64,000 nt of DNA. Origin: Litchfieldella xinjiangensis. Its GTDB lineage: Bacteria > Pseudomonadota > Gammaproteobacteria > Pseudomonadales > Halomonadaceae. The DNA is taken from NCBI RefSeq assembly GCF_000759345.1, contig NZ_JPZL01000003.1, positions 434,001-498,000 of the forward strand. Reading direction: 5' to 3'. Shown here piece by piece: positions 24,248 through 33,384 of the stretch (position 1 is its first letter; the number at the start of each line of letters is the position of its first letter). The notes beneath the pieces are model-generated. The model had not been told where the DNA came from. It worked only from the letters and a program-made list of their open reading frames with translations, and made no database searches. A program made the position numbers and the translations under genes.

Positions 24248-25285
24248 CTAACTGACCGATAAGCGTAAGGCCTGAATATTCTGACAGGGCTTGCCCAGTC
24301 GCAGGTGCAGCTCACGCCGGTCCAGGTTCATGACGACTCCGAACAACGTCTCCATCCGCTCCGCCTCGGGCAGTTGAGCATCATGGTGACGACAGATCGA
24401 CATCGGGGTGTTGTGGTGATCGCTGAGCAGGTCGAACAGGGCTTCGGGCGTGGGCTCGGTCGGCTCGCTCAACAGCGCATCGAGGCGACGCAGGCGTACT
24501 GCGGAATCGGGTTTGGGATAGTCGCGAACGGTTTCTGTCGCCCCTTCTGAATAGAGATGGTTGGTGTGTGTCACCAAGCCCCGTCGGGGCGTGAGTTCGC
24601 CGGGTGGCCCGGGATGGACCTCGAGGCCGACCGCTTTCCCACCGGCGCTGGCCAGCAGGATATGAGCGGGCGAAGCCACCCGGTCGTCATGTGCGACGCG
24701 GCGTGCGCTCTCGAAGTCGGTACATTCGAGCATCTTGCGCAGGGCAACATGGATTGGCAGCCCGTCGCCGCAGGTCTGGGAACGAATGGCATTGAGCCCC
24801 ACCCCGATGCCATGGGCATTGAGACCGATCTTGCCGACCATGCCGGCCTCGCCGACGCTGGCCAGCCGGGCCTTGTCGTCGGCCTCGATGTCGAGCACGA
24901 CGACATTGGCTTGCTGATCGGGCCGCCAATCCCAGTTCTGGGCCAGCCACTGCTGGCCCTGGCGATGCAGCGTGAAGGCCGAGCAGCCGCCACTGGCGCG
25001 GGTCAGGGAAATTTCACTACGGCAATTGAGGGCCAGGACATCGTCGAAGGCGATGCCCGCCCCCTGGGCGATGCCTTCGATTTCGTCGAGGATCGCCGGA
25101 AAACCGCGCTCGATGGCCGGGAGGAACCGGCGCGCTTCGTGCTGCGCCTGGCGCCAGTCGAGACCGGCGAAATCACGAAACAGCCGCGCATAGACCTCGA
25201 GGCTATCGATGATCTGCGCTGCGTGCCGTTGACCGTGGGCCCGGCCGATCGCGCTGCGGCTGCCACTCAACCGGGTGACTGTCAT
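24248..25285 (-). CDS. C45/acyl-CoA:6-APA acyltransferase-like Ntn hydrolase
   Basis: The product has 345 residues from the ATG at 25285. It belongs to the peptidase C45/isopenicillin-N acyltransferase family of self-processing Ntn hydrolases. G100-C101-S-A-F is the expected autocleavage site exposing a catalytic N-terminal Cys, followed by QQWLAQNWDW. GLVTHTNHL and SVRLRRLDALL-type segments occur later. It probably hydrolyses or transfers an acyl group on an amide. The start overlaps the stop of the dienelactone hydrolase gene (TAATG), so the two are translationally coupled. The substrate is unknown; beta-lactam synthesis is not implied. Confidence 0.82.
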   Translation of the reverse strand: MTVTRLSGSRSAIGRAHGQRHAAQIIDSLEVYARLFRDFAGLDWRQAQHEARRFLPAIERGFPAILDEIEGIAQGAGIAFDDVLALNCRSEISLTRASGGCSAFTLHRQGQQWLAQNWDWRPDQQANVVVLDIEADDKARLASVGEAGMVGKIGLNAHGIGVGLNAIRSQTCGDGLPIHVALRKMLECTDFESARRVAHDDRVASPAHILLASAGGKAVGLEVHPGPPGELTPRRGLVTHTNHLYSEGATETVRDYPKPDSAVRLRRLDALLSEPTEPTPEALFDLLSDHHNTPMSICRHHDAQLPEAERMETLFGVVMNLDRRELHLRLGKPCQNIQALRLSVS

Positions 25286-26043
25286 TACAGCTGACGCTCG
25301 AGAAACGCGGTGAAGGCATTCCACGAGAGGATATCAGCCCGCTCCTGATAGCGGTCGCCATCGAAGACGGTGAACGCATGGGGCGCGCCAGAGTAGATCT
25401 CGATCTGATAGGTGGCGCCGGCCTCTTCAAGTTCCCCTGCAAGTGTGGCGACATCATCCAGGCTGACTGAGCTATCGGCACCGCCATGGGCGATCAGCAG
25501 CGGCGGGGTATCTTCGGGATAGGACTGGCCCTCGGGGGTGCCCAGGCTGCCATGGAAACTGGCGTAGCCTTGGATGTTATCGGCTTCACCGGAGCGGGCT
25601 TGCTCGAGGATAACCGCACCGCCGAAGCAGTAGCCCATCACGACCACCTCATCGAGGCCTTGCTCACGGGCCTGTTCGAGCCCTGCCAAGGTAAGTGTGC
25701 GCATGCGCTCGCGGTCGTCGTAGAGCTTGGCGGTCTCTTCCTTGCGGGCATCGACCTCGGCGGGGCGGTTGCCTTGCCCGTACAGGTCGATGGCAAAGGT
25801 GTCATAGCCGAGTTCGGCGAGCATGTCGGCCCGTTTTTCTTCGTACCCGGTCAGGCCGTCCCAGTCGTGCATGAGCAGAACGCCACCACGGGATTCGCCT
25901 TGGGCAGGGGCGAAGTAGCCTTCGAAACGTTCCCCGTCGACGTCATAGGTCACCGACTCGCCGGCCAGCGCAGCCGCGGGGGCCAGCAGCAGCGCGGAGA
26001 ATATGTACGATAGCGTCTTCAAGCGCGTCGGATGGGTCGCCAT
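25285..26043 (-). CDS. Exported dienelactone hydrolase family protein
   Basis: The product has 252 residues. AGGAG precedes the ATG at 26043. A signal peptide (about 1-29, ending AALAGES) exports it to the periplasm. The alpha/beta-hydrolase fold has GGVLLMHDWDGLTGYE, the nucleophile motif GYCFGG with Cys, Asp in HGGADSSV and His in GAPHAFT: the Cys-Asp-His triad of dienelactone hydrolases. Many exported members have unknown substrates. It forms an overlapping pair with the C45 gene, suggesting sequential ester and amide handling. Confidence 0.87.
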   Translation of the reverse strand: MATHPTRLKTLSYIFSALLLAPAAALAGESVTYDVDGERFEGYFAPAQGESRGGVLLMHDWDGLTGYEEKRADMLAELGYDTFAIDLYGQGNRPAEVDARKEETAKLYDDRERMRTLTLAGLEQAREQGLDEVVVMGYCFGGAVILEQARSGEADNIQGYASFHGSLGTPEGQSYPEDTPPLLIAHGGADSSVSLDDVATLAGELEEAGATYQIEIYSGAPHAFTVFDGDRYQERADILSWNAFTAFLERQL

Positions 26044-26280
26044 GGTGGGCTCCTGTCGAAGGTGAATCGAGATCGTGACGATAGACGTAAGCATAGACGA
26101 GACGTTCATTAACGTTGAGACGTCATCGTTTGGCGTTCGTCACGAGAAACCTCGATGAAACAATGCGATGAGCGTGTGTGAGCGAATATTGCGTTGGCGA
26201 GGCCATCTTGTGTTTTTGAGTAAACGATCCCAGAGTTGAGACGGCATTTTTCTTACTGGCAACCATAGCGAGAACAACAC

Positions 26281-27480
26281 ATGAAAAAAGCTTTGTTAGC
26301 CGTGGCGGTTGCTGCCGCTACCGTCGCAAGCGTCGCGCAGGCCGATGTCAAGATCGGCTTCCTGGGAGGCTTCACGGGGCCGATCGAGAGCCTGACGCCG
26401 CCCATTTACGCAGGTGCCCAGCTAGCGGTCAGCCAGATCAACGAGCAGGGCGGGATTCTCGACGGCGAGACGCTGGTCATGCCCAACGCCGACACCACCT
26501 GTGCCGATGCCTCGGCGGCCTCCAACGCAGCCGATCGCATGGTCAACAGCGAGAAGGTCACCGCTATCGTCGGTGCCCTATGTACCGGTGCCACCGTGGC
26601 CGCAGCCAACAATGCCGCTATCCCCGGCGGAGTGGTGATGGTGTCGCCGGCATCCACGGCCCCGGCAGTGACTGAGCTCGACGACAATGACCTGGTGTTC
26701 CGCACCGTGCCTTCCGACGCCTTCCAGGGTGAAATGCTGGCCAAGTTGCTGCTCGAGAAGGGCATCGACAACGTGGCCGTCACCTACGTCAATAATGACT
26801 ATGGTCAGGGCCTGGCCGATGCGTTCACCACCACCTTCGAGGACGAGGGTGGCACCATTGCGGCCAACCAGGCGCATGAGGATAATCGCGCCGACTACCG
26901 CAGCGAGCTGGGCTCGCTCTCTTCCAGTGGCGCCGAGACACTGGTCGTGCTGGCTTATGCCGATACGTCCGGCCAGACCCTGTTGCGCCAGGCCTACGAG
27001 AGCGGTGTCTTCACCCAGTACGTGGGCGCCGACGGCATGGTGGGTAACTCATTGGTCGGGGCGGTGGGTGCCGATGTGCTCGAGGGCATGATTGCCACGC
27101 GTCCCGGTTCGCCCGACCTTCCGGGGGCGGAAGTCTTCGCCGAAATGGCCAACGCGGCTGACGTCGACCCCAGCGCGGTGTTCGCTGCCCAGGCCTACGA
27201 TGCGACTTTCCTGTTGGCGCTGGCTATCGAGAAGAACGGCAGCGACAGTCGTGAGGGGCTCTCTCAGGCGCTGCGCGATGTGGCGATGGCGCCCGGGGAG
27301 ACCATCCTTCCCGGTGAGTGGAAGAAGGCCAAGCAGCTGCTCGCCGATGGTCAGGAGATCAACTACGAGGGCGCCTCGGGCACCCACGAGTTCGATGACA
27401 ACGGCGACGTGCCCGGGGTGGTCGTCGAAATGGCCGTCGAGGATGGCAGCTTCGTGACCAAGGGCTTCCTGGGCCAGTAA
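26281..27480 (+). CDS. Branched-chain amino acid-type ABC binding protein
   Basis: The product has 399 residues. The signal peptide MKKALLAVAVAAATVASVAQ-A precedes DVKIGFLGGFTGPIESLTPP, the usual start of periplasmic-binding fold type I (Liv/HAAT) receptors. DADTTCADASAASNAADRMV-like and ALCTGATVAAAN segments form the ligand cleft. It is likely the receptor for the livGFHM genes that run towards it on the other strand, although a separate promoter is needed. The ligand may be a branched-chain amino acid or another amino acid or amide. A strong shared hairpin separates it from livM. Confidence 0.88.
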   Translation: MKKALLAVAVAAATVASVAQADVKIGFLGGFTGPIESLTPPIYAGAQLAVSQINEQGGILDGETLVMPNADTTCADASAASNAADRMVNSEKVTAIVGALCTGATVAAANNAAIPGGVVMVSPASTAPAVTELDDNDLVFRTVPSDAFQGEMLAKLLLEKGIDNVAVTYVNNDYGQGLADAFTTTFEDEGGTIAANQAHEDNRADYRSELGSLSSSGAETLVVLAYADTSGQTLLRQAYESGVFTQYVGADGMVGNSLVGAVGADVLEGMIATRPGSPDLPGAEVFAEMANAADVDPSAVFAAQAYDATFLLALAIEKNGSDSREGLSQALRDVAMAPGETILPGEWKKAKQLLADGQEINYEGASGTHEFDDNGDVPGVVVEMAVEDGSFVTKGFLGQ

Positions 27481-27510
27481 GCACTCACTGGAGATCGTTC
27501 CTCTAAAACA

Positions 27511-27543
27511 GAAGGCCTCGGCATATGCCGAGGCCTTCCGCGT
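27511..27543. terminator. Bidirectional terminator between binding protein gene and livM
   Basis: GAAGGCCTCGGCATATGCCGAGGCCTTC is a perfect 14-base inverted repeat (27511-27538), with T-rich flanks on both sides. It lies between convergent genes. Confidence 0.85.
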
Positions 27544-27593
27544 TTCTGGGCCCTACGCCTTCAACAAGGCCGGGAGCGATGCAAGGCACGGCA

Positions 27594-28865
27594 TCAATCG
27601 TGCTCGGGTACCTTTTCGGGAATCAGGCCCTTGGGCTCATAGCGCAGCACCAGCGAGATCAGCAGCCCGATCACGAACACCCGGGCCTGCAGGGCGCGGC
27701 TATCCAAGTTGCTCGGGGCGTCCCAGCCAAACCAGGCCTCACCCAGCGTGACGGCGCCCTGCATGAGGAAAAGCGCCAAGGGTTCGGACATGATCCAGAT
27801 GATGTAGACCAGCACCGCGCCAAAGATCGTGCCCAGGTTATTGCCCGGCCCGCCCAGGATGACCATCACCAGCACCAGGAACGTATGGTTCAGCGGCAGG
27901 TAACCCTGCGGGTCGAACAGACCGTTGAAGCTGGTCAGCACGGCACCGCCGATGCCCATCAGGATGCAGCCCAGCACGAAGATCTCCAGGCGACGGCGAT
28001 TGATGTCCTTGCCCATGGCCGCGGCCGAGACTTCGTTGTCGCGGATGGCGCGGATCATGCGGCCCCATGGGGCGTGATAGGCACGATGCAGCAGGAAGAA
28101 GATGACCGCGATCAGCACGGCGGTAATCGATAGGTAGAGCGCGCGCGACAGAGTGAAGCCCAGTTCGCTCGGCCCCGGGGTCGGCCACGGCAAGGGAGAG
28201 ACGGTGGCAGTGCCGCGGGTCAGCCAGTCGGAGTTCTTGAGAAACGCCTTGATGATCTCGGCGATGCCCAGCGTGGCGATGGCCAGGTAATCGCTACGCA
28301 GCCCCAGGCAGATATGGCCAATGAAATAACCCAGCCCACCGGCCAGAGCGCCGCCGACGATCCAGCCGGTCCAGGCCGGTAACCCCAGACCGCCGATGAA
28401 ACCGGCCTGGGATTCTATTTCGCCTGTCACCTCGCGCAGTGCGCTGATTACGACCAGATAAAGCACCAACGCAAGCACGACCGTGACGATGGTACGTAGC
28501 CGCTTGGGCAGCCCCACCCGGTCGAGCCGGGAGGCGACGAAGACCAGCGCGATCGATACCACCAGCATGAGCAGTACGATACCCAGTTGGCCGGGTAGAT
28601 CGGTATTCCAGAAGTCGGGATTGGTCGGCACGCTGAAAAACATGGCAGCGAAGCCGCCAAGTGCGACGAAGCCCATTACCCCGGCATTGAACTGACCGGC
28701 GTAGCCCCACTGAATGGTCAGGCCCAGGGCCAGGATGGCGTAGCAGGCGGCCTCGACCAGCATGCGCGTGCTGTAGGCGCTGCCCATGCTCAGGTAGATA
28801 AGGACAACGGCGACCAGCAAGCCGCTGAAGAGGACGGTTTCGCGGACAGGAAGTGTACGATTCAT
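27594..28865 (-). CDS. livM: Branched-chain amino acid ABC permease LivM
   Basis: The product has 423 residues from the ATG at 28865, overlapping the livH stop (TGATG). It is a HAAT-family permease with about ten helices. AILALGLTIQWGYAGQFNAGVMGF is the family core, and GMIRAIRDNEVSAAAMGKDINRRRL-type sequence is the cytoplasmic EAA-like loop that contacts the ATPases. It pairs with LivH. Length is in the normal range. Confidence 0.9.
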   Translation of the reverse strand: MNRTLPVRETVLFSGLLVAVVLIYLSMGSAYSTRMLVEAACYAILALGLTIQWGYAGQFNAGVMGFVALGGFAAMFFSVPTNPDFWNTDLPGQLGIVLLMLVVSIALVFVASRLDRVGLPKRLRTIVTVVLALVLYLVVISALREVTGEIESQAGFIGGLGLPAWTGWIVGGALAGGLGYFIGHICLGLRSDYLAIATLGIAEIIKAFLKNSDWLTRGTATVSPLPWPTPGPSELGFTLSRALYLSITAVLIAVIFFLLHRAYHAPWGRMIRAIRDNEVSAAAMGKDINRRRLEIFVLGCILMGIGGAVLTSFNGLFDPQGYLPLNHTFLVLVMVILGGPGNNLGTIFGAVLVYIIWIMSEPLALFLMQGAVTLGEAWFGWDAPSNLDSRALQARVFVIGLLISLVLRYEPKGLIPEKVPEHD

Positions 28866-29869
28866 CAGATCACCTTCCCCTTGAAGATGCCGGTGGGGCG
28901 CCACACGAGAATGGCGACAAGGATGAAGAAGGGCACCACGATCTTGTACTCGGTACCCACCAGCGCCAGGTTATTGGGCAACTCCAGCCAGGTCGGGAAG
29001 CTGTCGCGTAGCGGACGCAGCAATACCGACCAGTTGAAGACCGCCAGGGTCTCGGCAAAGCCGATCACGAAGCCCCCCGCGATAGCACCATAGGGATGCC
29101 CGACACCGCCGACGATGGCCGCGGCGAAGATCGGCAACAGCAGGAAGAAGCTCAGGTCGGGCTTGAAGGCGACATCCAGCGAGAGCAGGGTGCCCGCGAC
29201 GGCGGCGAGGCCACCGGCAATTATCCAGGTGACGGCGACGATGGTATCGGTGTTGATGCCCGAGGCCCGTGCCAGATCAGGGTTGTCGGACATCGCACGC
29301 ATCGCCTTGCCCAGTCGTGAGCGGCTCAGGAACAGATGCAGCCCGACCACCGCCACCAGCGTCAGCACGAACAGGATGACTTGCGGCTCGGTGATGATGA
29401 CCGGTCGTGAGGCCAGCTCGAAGGGCATTTCGAGGCGGAAGATGGCCTTGCGCTCGGCGATGTAGAGGCTCTGGGCGCTGGTGCCGGCGAACAGGCGGAT
29501 CAAGCCCTGCAGCATCAGCGTAACGCCCAGCGAGCCGATGACGATGACGATCGGCTTGACCTTGTGCGCCCGCAAGGGCCTGTAGAACACCCGGTCGATG
29601 CCTACCGCGGCGATTGCCGTGATGACCATGGCCACGGGCAGCATGACGATCGCGGTCGGCAGGCCGATCGCCAGGCCGGCTTCCGGAAACAGGGTGGTCA
29701 GGGCGAGTACCAACAGCGCCCCCAGGGTCATCATGTCGGCATGCGCGAAATGGGCGAAGCGCATGATGCTGAATACCAGGGTGACGCCGATCGCCCCCAT
29801 GGCATAGATGGAGCCGGCCACCGCACCCGACACCACCACGTTATTGAGGAAGAACACCAGTTCGTTCAA
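28865..29869 (-). CDS. livH: Branched-chain amino acid ABC permease LivH
   Basis: The product has 334 residues. The best start is a TTG at 29869 with GGAG about 8 bases upstream; the only early ATG would remove the first helix (FFLNNVVVSGAVAGSIYAMG). It has eight or nine membrane helices, with LGKAMRAMSDNPDLARASGINTD in the EAA-like loop. It forms the translocation pore with LivM. Confidence 0.9.
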   Translation of the reverse strand: MNELVFFLNNVVVSGAVAGSIYAMGAIGVTLVFSIMRFAHFAHADMMTLGALLVLALTTLFPEAGLAIGLPTAIVMLPVAMVITAIAAVGIDRVFYRPLRAHKVKPIVIVIGSLGVTLMLQGLIRLFAGTSAQSLYIAERKAIFRLEMPFELASRPVIITEPQVILFVLTLVAVVGLHLFLSRSRLGKAMRAMSDNPDLARASGINTDTIVAVTWIIAGGLAAVAGTLLSLDVAFKPDLSFFLLLPIFAAAIVGGVGHPYGAIAGGFVIGFAETLAVFNWSVLLRPLRDSFPTWLELPNNLALVGTEYKIVVPFFILVAILVWRPTGIFKGKVI

Positions 29870-29896
29870 GACATCGTCTCCGCAGGGAACGGGGTA

Positions 29897-30601
29897 TCAG
29901 CCACCAAGGAAGCTCTTGGCGACGTCGGGGTCGTTGAGCAGGGCCTCGCCGGTATCGGTGAAGCGGTTCTGGCCCGCGGCCAGGACGAACCCTTTGTGGG
30001 CGATCGCCAATGCCTGCTTGGCGTGTTGTTCGACCATCAGGATGCCGACCCCGGCAGCGTTGATCGTCTTTACCCGTTCGAAGATCTCGTTCATGTACAT
30101 GGGGGACAGGCCCGCGGTGGGCTCGTCGAGCAGCAGCACGCTGGGCTCGGCCATCAGCGCGCGCCCCATGGCCACCATTTGCCGCTGACCACCGGAGAGT
30201 TCCCCGGCCGGCTGGTGGCGCTTTTCGACCAAAGGCGGGAAGAAGTCGTAGATCTGTTCGAGCATGCGGCGGAAATTGTTGGGGCGGATGTACGTGCCCA
30301 TCTCGAGATTTTCCTGCAAGCTGAGGCTGGGAAAGATGTTCTTCTCCTGGGGAACGAACCCCATGCCCTTATGCACCAGTTTGTTGGGCGCCAGGTTGGT
30401 GATCGGCTCGCCACGCAGGCGAATCTCGCCCTGGTTGACTTCCAGCAGGCCGAAGATGGCCTTGAGCATGGTTGACTTGCCGGCCCCGTTGGGCCCGACG
30501 ATGACGCCGATCTGATCGGCCTCGATCGCTATATTGACCCCGTTCAGAATGTTCATGCCGCCATAGCCGCCATGCACATCGCTCGCTTCCAGTAATGCCA
30601 T
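29897..30601 (-). CDS. livF: Branched-chain amino acid ABC ATPase LivF
   Basis: The product has 234 residues. Walker A is GPNGAGKST, the signature LSGGQRQMVAMGRALM, Walker B VLLLDEPTAGLSP and the switch His lies in MVEQHAKQAL. GFVPQEKNIFPSLSLQENL carries the Q-loop in the LivF style. It acts with LivG as the ATPase pair on LivH/LivM. It lies 63 bases after livG and 27 bases before livH. Confidence 0.93.
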   Translation of the reverse strand: MALLEASDVHGGYGGMNILNGVNIAIEADQIGVIVGPNGAGKSTMLKAIFGLLEVNQGEIRLRGEPITNLAPNKLVHKGMGFVPQEKNIFPSLSLQENLEMGTYIRPNNFRRMLEQIYDFFPPLVEKRHQPAGELSGGQRQMVAMGRALMAEPSVLLLDEPTAGLSPMYMNEIFERVKTINAAGVGILMVEQHAKQALAIAHKGFVLAAGQNRFTDTGEALLNDPDVAKSFLGG

Positions 30602-30664
30602 GCGTACGTTCCCGTATCGCCGCCGGGCCAGGTGCCCGGGCGGCCCTGTTGTTCTATAGTGGCG

Positions 30665-31435
30665 CTATTCTGTAGGTGCCCCGAAGTAGGCTTCGATGAC
30701 CTCGGGATTGTTCTGTACGTCCTTGATGGAGCCTTCCATCATCACGCTGCCCTGGGCGAGCACGATGACCGGATCGCACAGCCGCGCGATCATGTCCATG
30801 TCGTGTTCGATGACCAGGAAGGTGTAGCCCAGCTCGCGATTGAGCCGTTCGATGTTGGTCATCAGGTCCCCGAGCAGGGTACGGTTGACCCCGGCGGCGA
30901 TCTCGTCGAGCAGGACCACGCGAGCCTCGGTCATCATGGTGCGGCCAAGTTCGAGCAGTTTCTTCTGGCCGCCGGACAGGTTACCGGCCAGCTCGTTGCG
31001 GACGTGGGCGAGACCGATGAAGTCGATCACCTCGAGGGCGCGGCGGCGCACCTCGTCTTCCTGACGCCGCACCTCACCGGGCTTGAACCAGGCGCTGAAC
31101 AGGCTCTCGCCCTCCTGGCGAGGCGGCACCATCATCAGGTTTTCAAGCGCCGTCATGTGCGAGAACTCATGCGCGATCTGGAACGTGCGCAGCAATCCCT
31201 TGTGGAACAGCACGTCGGCGGGCAGGCTGGTGATGTCTTCGCCGTCGAGCAGTACCCGGCCCGAATCCAGCGGCAGGGTGCCGGCGATGATATTGAAGAG
31301 TGTCGACTTGCCAGCCCCGTTGGGACCGATCATGCCGGTGATGGAGCCTCGTTCGACCTGAATCGAGCAGTCGTCGATGACGGTCAGTCCTCCGAAGGCC
31401 TTGCGGGCATGCTGCACCTCGATGATGGCGCTCAT
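30665..31435 (-). CDS. livG: Branched-chain amino acid ABC ATPase LivG
   Basis: The product has 256 residues. Walker A is GPNGAGKST, the signature LSGGQKKLLELGRTMM, Walker B VVLLDEIAAGVN and the switch His VIEHDMDMIARL. The extended region after the Q-loop and RTFQIAHEF are LivG-like. It is the first gene of the minus-strand livGFHM operon and has a GGGGAG ribosome site. Confidence 0.93.
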   Translation of the reverse strand: MSAIIEVQHARKAFGGLTVIDDCSIQVERGSITGMIGPNGAGKSTLFNIIAGTLPLDSGRVLLDGEDITSLPADVLFHKGLLRTFQIAHEFSHMTALENLMMVPPRQEGESLFSAWFKPGEVRRQEDEVRRRALEVIDFIGLAHVRNELAGNLSGGQKKLLELGRTMMTEARVVLLDEIAAGVNRTLLGDLMTNIERLNRELGYTFLVIEHDMDMIARLCDPVIVLAQGSVMMEGSIKDVQNNPEVIEAYFGAPTE

Positions 31436-31717
31436 TGCCCGTCTCCCCTCGATAGGCCCGTTGTTATAGCCCCACTTGTCCTGTCAGCCGCCGGCAGCCG
31501 TCCCGGCCGGGGCGGCCTGGCATTAAGCATGATCATTGTTGTGTGAATCCTGAGCTAGCCGTTACCCGTAGTGGGCCCCGTGGCCCCAGGCAAGCCGAGC
31601 GCCTGCCATGATAAAGGCCAACTGTGCGCCAGCAGCGTGAATTTGACCAGTCGATAAGCGTTTATGAGGCGTTGGTCGGGTGCCCTAGGCGCGCCTGGGC
31701 GAGTCTGGTGCCGGCGC
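31436..31717. other. Intergenic region upstream of livG
   Basis: No gene is supported. It should contain the livG promoter. I see G+C-rich short inverted repeats (for example GGGCCCCGTGGCCCC near 31574) but no clear operator or terminator. Confidence 0.4.
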
Positions 31718-32038
31718 TCAATCGTCGTCCTTGTCGTCCCCATGCCGAGGCTGGGGCTCGAAGGCGCGCTTGCCGTCCGGTACGCGCACCGTGTCGCCCA
31801 CCGTCAGCTCACCCAGGGCTTTTAGCCGCTCGCCACTTTGCGGGTCGATCAGCGCAGCCACGTCGCCGATACTGGTGCCGTCGACATAGGCTTGCACCTT
31901 GATACGTACTACCTTGCCTTTGTAGCGGGTGGACAGGATATCGCCGGGCCCCGGCTCGGGATTGGTATTGGGAGACTGGGCATAGTGGTCGATCACGCTG
32001 TCGCGTCCCGGGGCATCCCATTCGACGTGCTTGTGCAT
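31718..32038 (-). CDS. Small acidic hypothetical protein
   Basis: The product has 106 residues with AAGGAG well placed before the ATG. The central part, GDILSTRYKGKVVRIKVQAY followed by VGDTVRVPDG, looks like a small beta-barrel of the OB or KOW kind, and the C-terminus is strongly acidic (DDKDDD). There is no signal peptide. No family is recognised. It is flanked by the liv operon and the EF-hand genes without obvious functional connection. Confidence 0.62.
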   Translation of the reverse strand: MHKHVEWDAPGRDSVIDHYAQSPNTNPEPGPGDILSTRYKGKVVRIKVQAYVDGTSIGDVAALIDPQSGERLKALGELTVGDTVRVPDGKRAFEPQPRHGDDKDDD

Positions 32039-32340
32039 GGCGCACTCCTTTTACGGATTGATGTATCAGTACTGTAGCAGCCATGAATAAGCCCATCCCA
32101 TGACGTCTTCGTCCGCCTGGGTTCTGTTCCGTTTGATCATTCGACATTACTGGTATATTGGCACTTAACATGCGCTTCGCTTTATAAGCCTTTCGCAAAT
32201 TGAAATCAGGCTGAATTTTCAAACCTCGTTTGAAATAGAAAGTAACAGTAAGTAAATATTGTTTTTTAATTTCTACTTCGTACTCGTAAACCCGCCTGTA
32301 TGGTCTAGCTTGAAAGAGCCAGCTAACTGAGGGAGGTTTT
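32039..32340. other. A+T-rich leader region of the first EF-hand gene
   Basis: This gene-free stretch of 302 bases is clearly more A+T-rich than its surroundings, as expected for a strong promoter region. TTGATC (32133) and TATATT (32154) are a possible but poorly spaced promoter. The palindrome at 32217-32235 is listed separately. Confidence 0.45.
32217..32235. promoter_or_regulatory. Perfect 8-3-8 palindrome upstream of the first EF-hand gene
   Basis: TTTCAAAC-CTC-GTTTGAAA is a perfect inverted repeat about 105 bases before the gene start. It fits an operator for a dimeric regulator; no known consensus was matched. Confidence 0.4.
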
Positions 32341-33354
32341 ATGAAAAGGACAGCAATTGCCATCGCCGTGAGCGCTCTTTGTGCAAGTATCGCTGGAGGC
32401 GCCTTGGCGCAGGAGCAACAGGAACAGCAATTCGTCAATGCGGATAGTAATGGTGACGGCTTCCTGAGCCAGGAAGAAGCCCAGCAAATTTCCGGCTTTG
32501 ACCAGGACGCCTTCGACCAAGCCGATACCAACGATGATGATCGCCTGAGCCTGGATGAATACCTGACTGCCATCGAGCAACGGGAAGGCCAGCAGGACCA
32601 GAGCCAGCAAGATCGGCAGCAGATCCAGCAAGATCAACAGCAAAACCAGCAGCAGAACCAGCAGCAGAACCAGCAGGAAAGCACCCAAGTCGATGTTGAG
32701 GAACAGCCTGCGAATGTTGACGTCCAGTCAGAAGCGGCGGACGTGAATGTCGAGCAGGAGGAGCCGAATGTCACCGTCGAACAGTCCGAGCCGGACGTAC
32801 AGGTCGAGCAGGCCGAACCCGAGGTGAACGTCGAACAGGCCGAGCCTAACGTGACGGTTGAGCAGCAGGGTGAGCCGGAAGTCAATATCGAGGAAGGGGA
32901 CGAAGCCGATGTAGAGGTGGTTCGTCCTGAAGACGAAGAGAATCAGCAACAGCAGGACCAGCAACAGCAAGACCAGCAACAGCAGAACCAGCAACAGCAG
33001 TCCGGTCAGTCATCGGAAGCGACTTCGTTGATGTCCATGCAGGTGGATGATCTGGAGGGCATGCAGGTCGTCAATAACAACGGCCAGGAGATCGGTGACA
33101 TCGAGCACGTTGCCCAACATACACAGGACAACAAGCTCTACGGCATCGTGACCGTTGGCGGCTTCTGGGGCATTGGCGCTGAAGAGATCGCGCTTCCCCT
33201 GGAAGAGATGCAACTCCAGAACGATCAACTCGTCATGCAGACCGACCGTGGCGAAGACGAGATCAAAAATTCCGCTGAGCAGTACAACGAAGATAACTAT
33301 ACCCAGTTGGAAAGCGGTCAAACGCTTCAGGAAGCTGCAGGAAGCGGTAACTGA
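32341..33354 (+). CDS. Exported EF-hand, nonapeptide-repeat, PRC-barrel protein
   Basis: The product has 337 residues. The signal peptide ends near ALAQEQ (23/24). Two EF-hand loops (residues 35-46 DSNGDGFLSQEE; 62-73 DTNDDDRLSLDE) predict calcium binding. A Gln-rich linker (81-113) leads to about six units of a nine-residue repeat (122-181, consensus EPxVxVEQx), a second Gln-rich linker (201-222) and a C-terminal PRC-barrel (about 231-305, starting DDLEGMQVVNNNGQEIGDIE). The composition is extremely acidic. It shares its first ten residues and layout with the next gene, so the two are tandem paralogues. The function is unknown; a periplasmic or surface calcium-dependent protein is inferred. 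Confidence 0.85.
   Translation: MKRTAIAIAVSALCASIAGGALAQEQQEQQFVNADSNGDGFLSQEEAQQISGFDQDAFDQADTNDDDRLSLDEYLTAIEQREGQQDQSQQDRQQIQQDQQQNQQQNQQQNQQESTQVDVEEQPANVDVQSEAADVNVEQEEPNVTVEQSEPDVQVEQAEPEVNVEQAEPNVTVEQQGEPEVNIEEGDEADVEVVRPEDEENQQQQDQQQQDQQQQNQQQQSGQSSEATSLMSMQVDDLEGMQVVNNNGQEIGDIEHVAQHTQDNKLYGIVTVGGFWGIGAEEIALPLEEMQLQNDQLVMQTDRGEDEIKNSAEQYNEDNYTQLESGQTLQEAAGSGN
32704..32883 (+). repeat. 27-base repeat units in the first EF-hand gene
   Basis: These codons encode the nine-residue repeat; Pro or Ala recurs at residues 124, 133, 142, 151, 160 and 169. The DNA units have drifted but keep the period. Confidence 0.75.
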
Positions 33355-33384
33355 TCGTGTAGCTCGTAGAATGATGTTTACCAG

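Noticed and set aside
32580-33000. Repetitive CAGCAG-type DNA in the first EF-hand gene as a mobile or satellite repeat
   Set aside because: It encodes Gln-rich linkers in frame between recognisable domains, so it is part of the protein.
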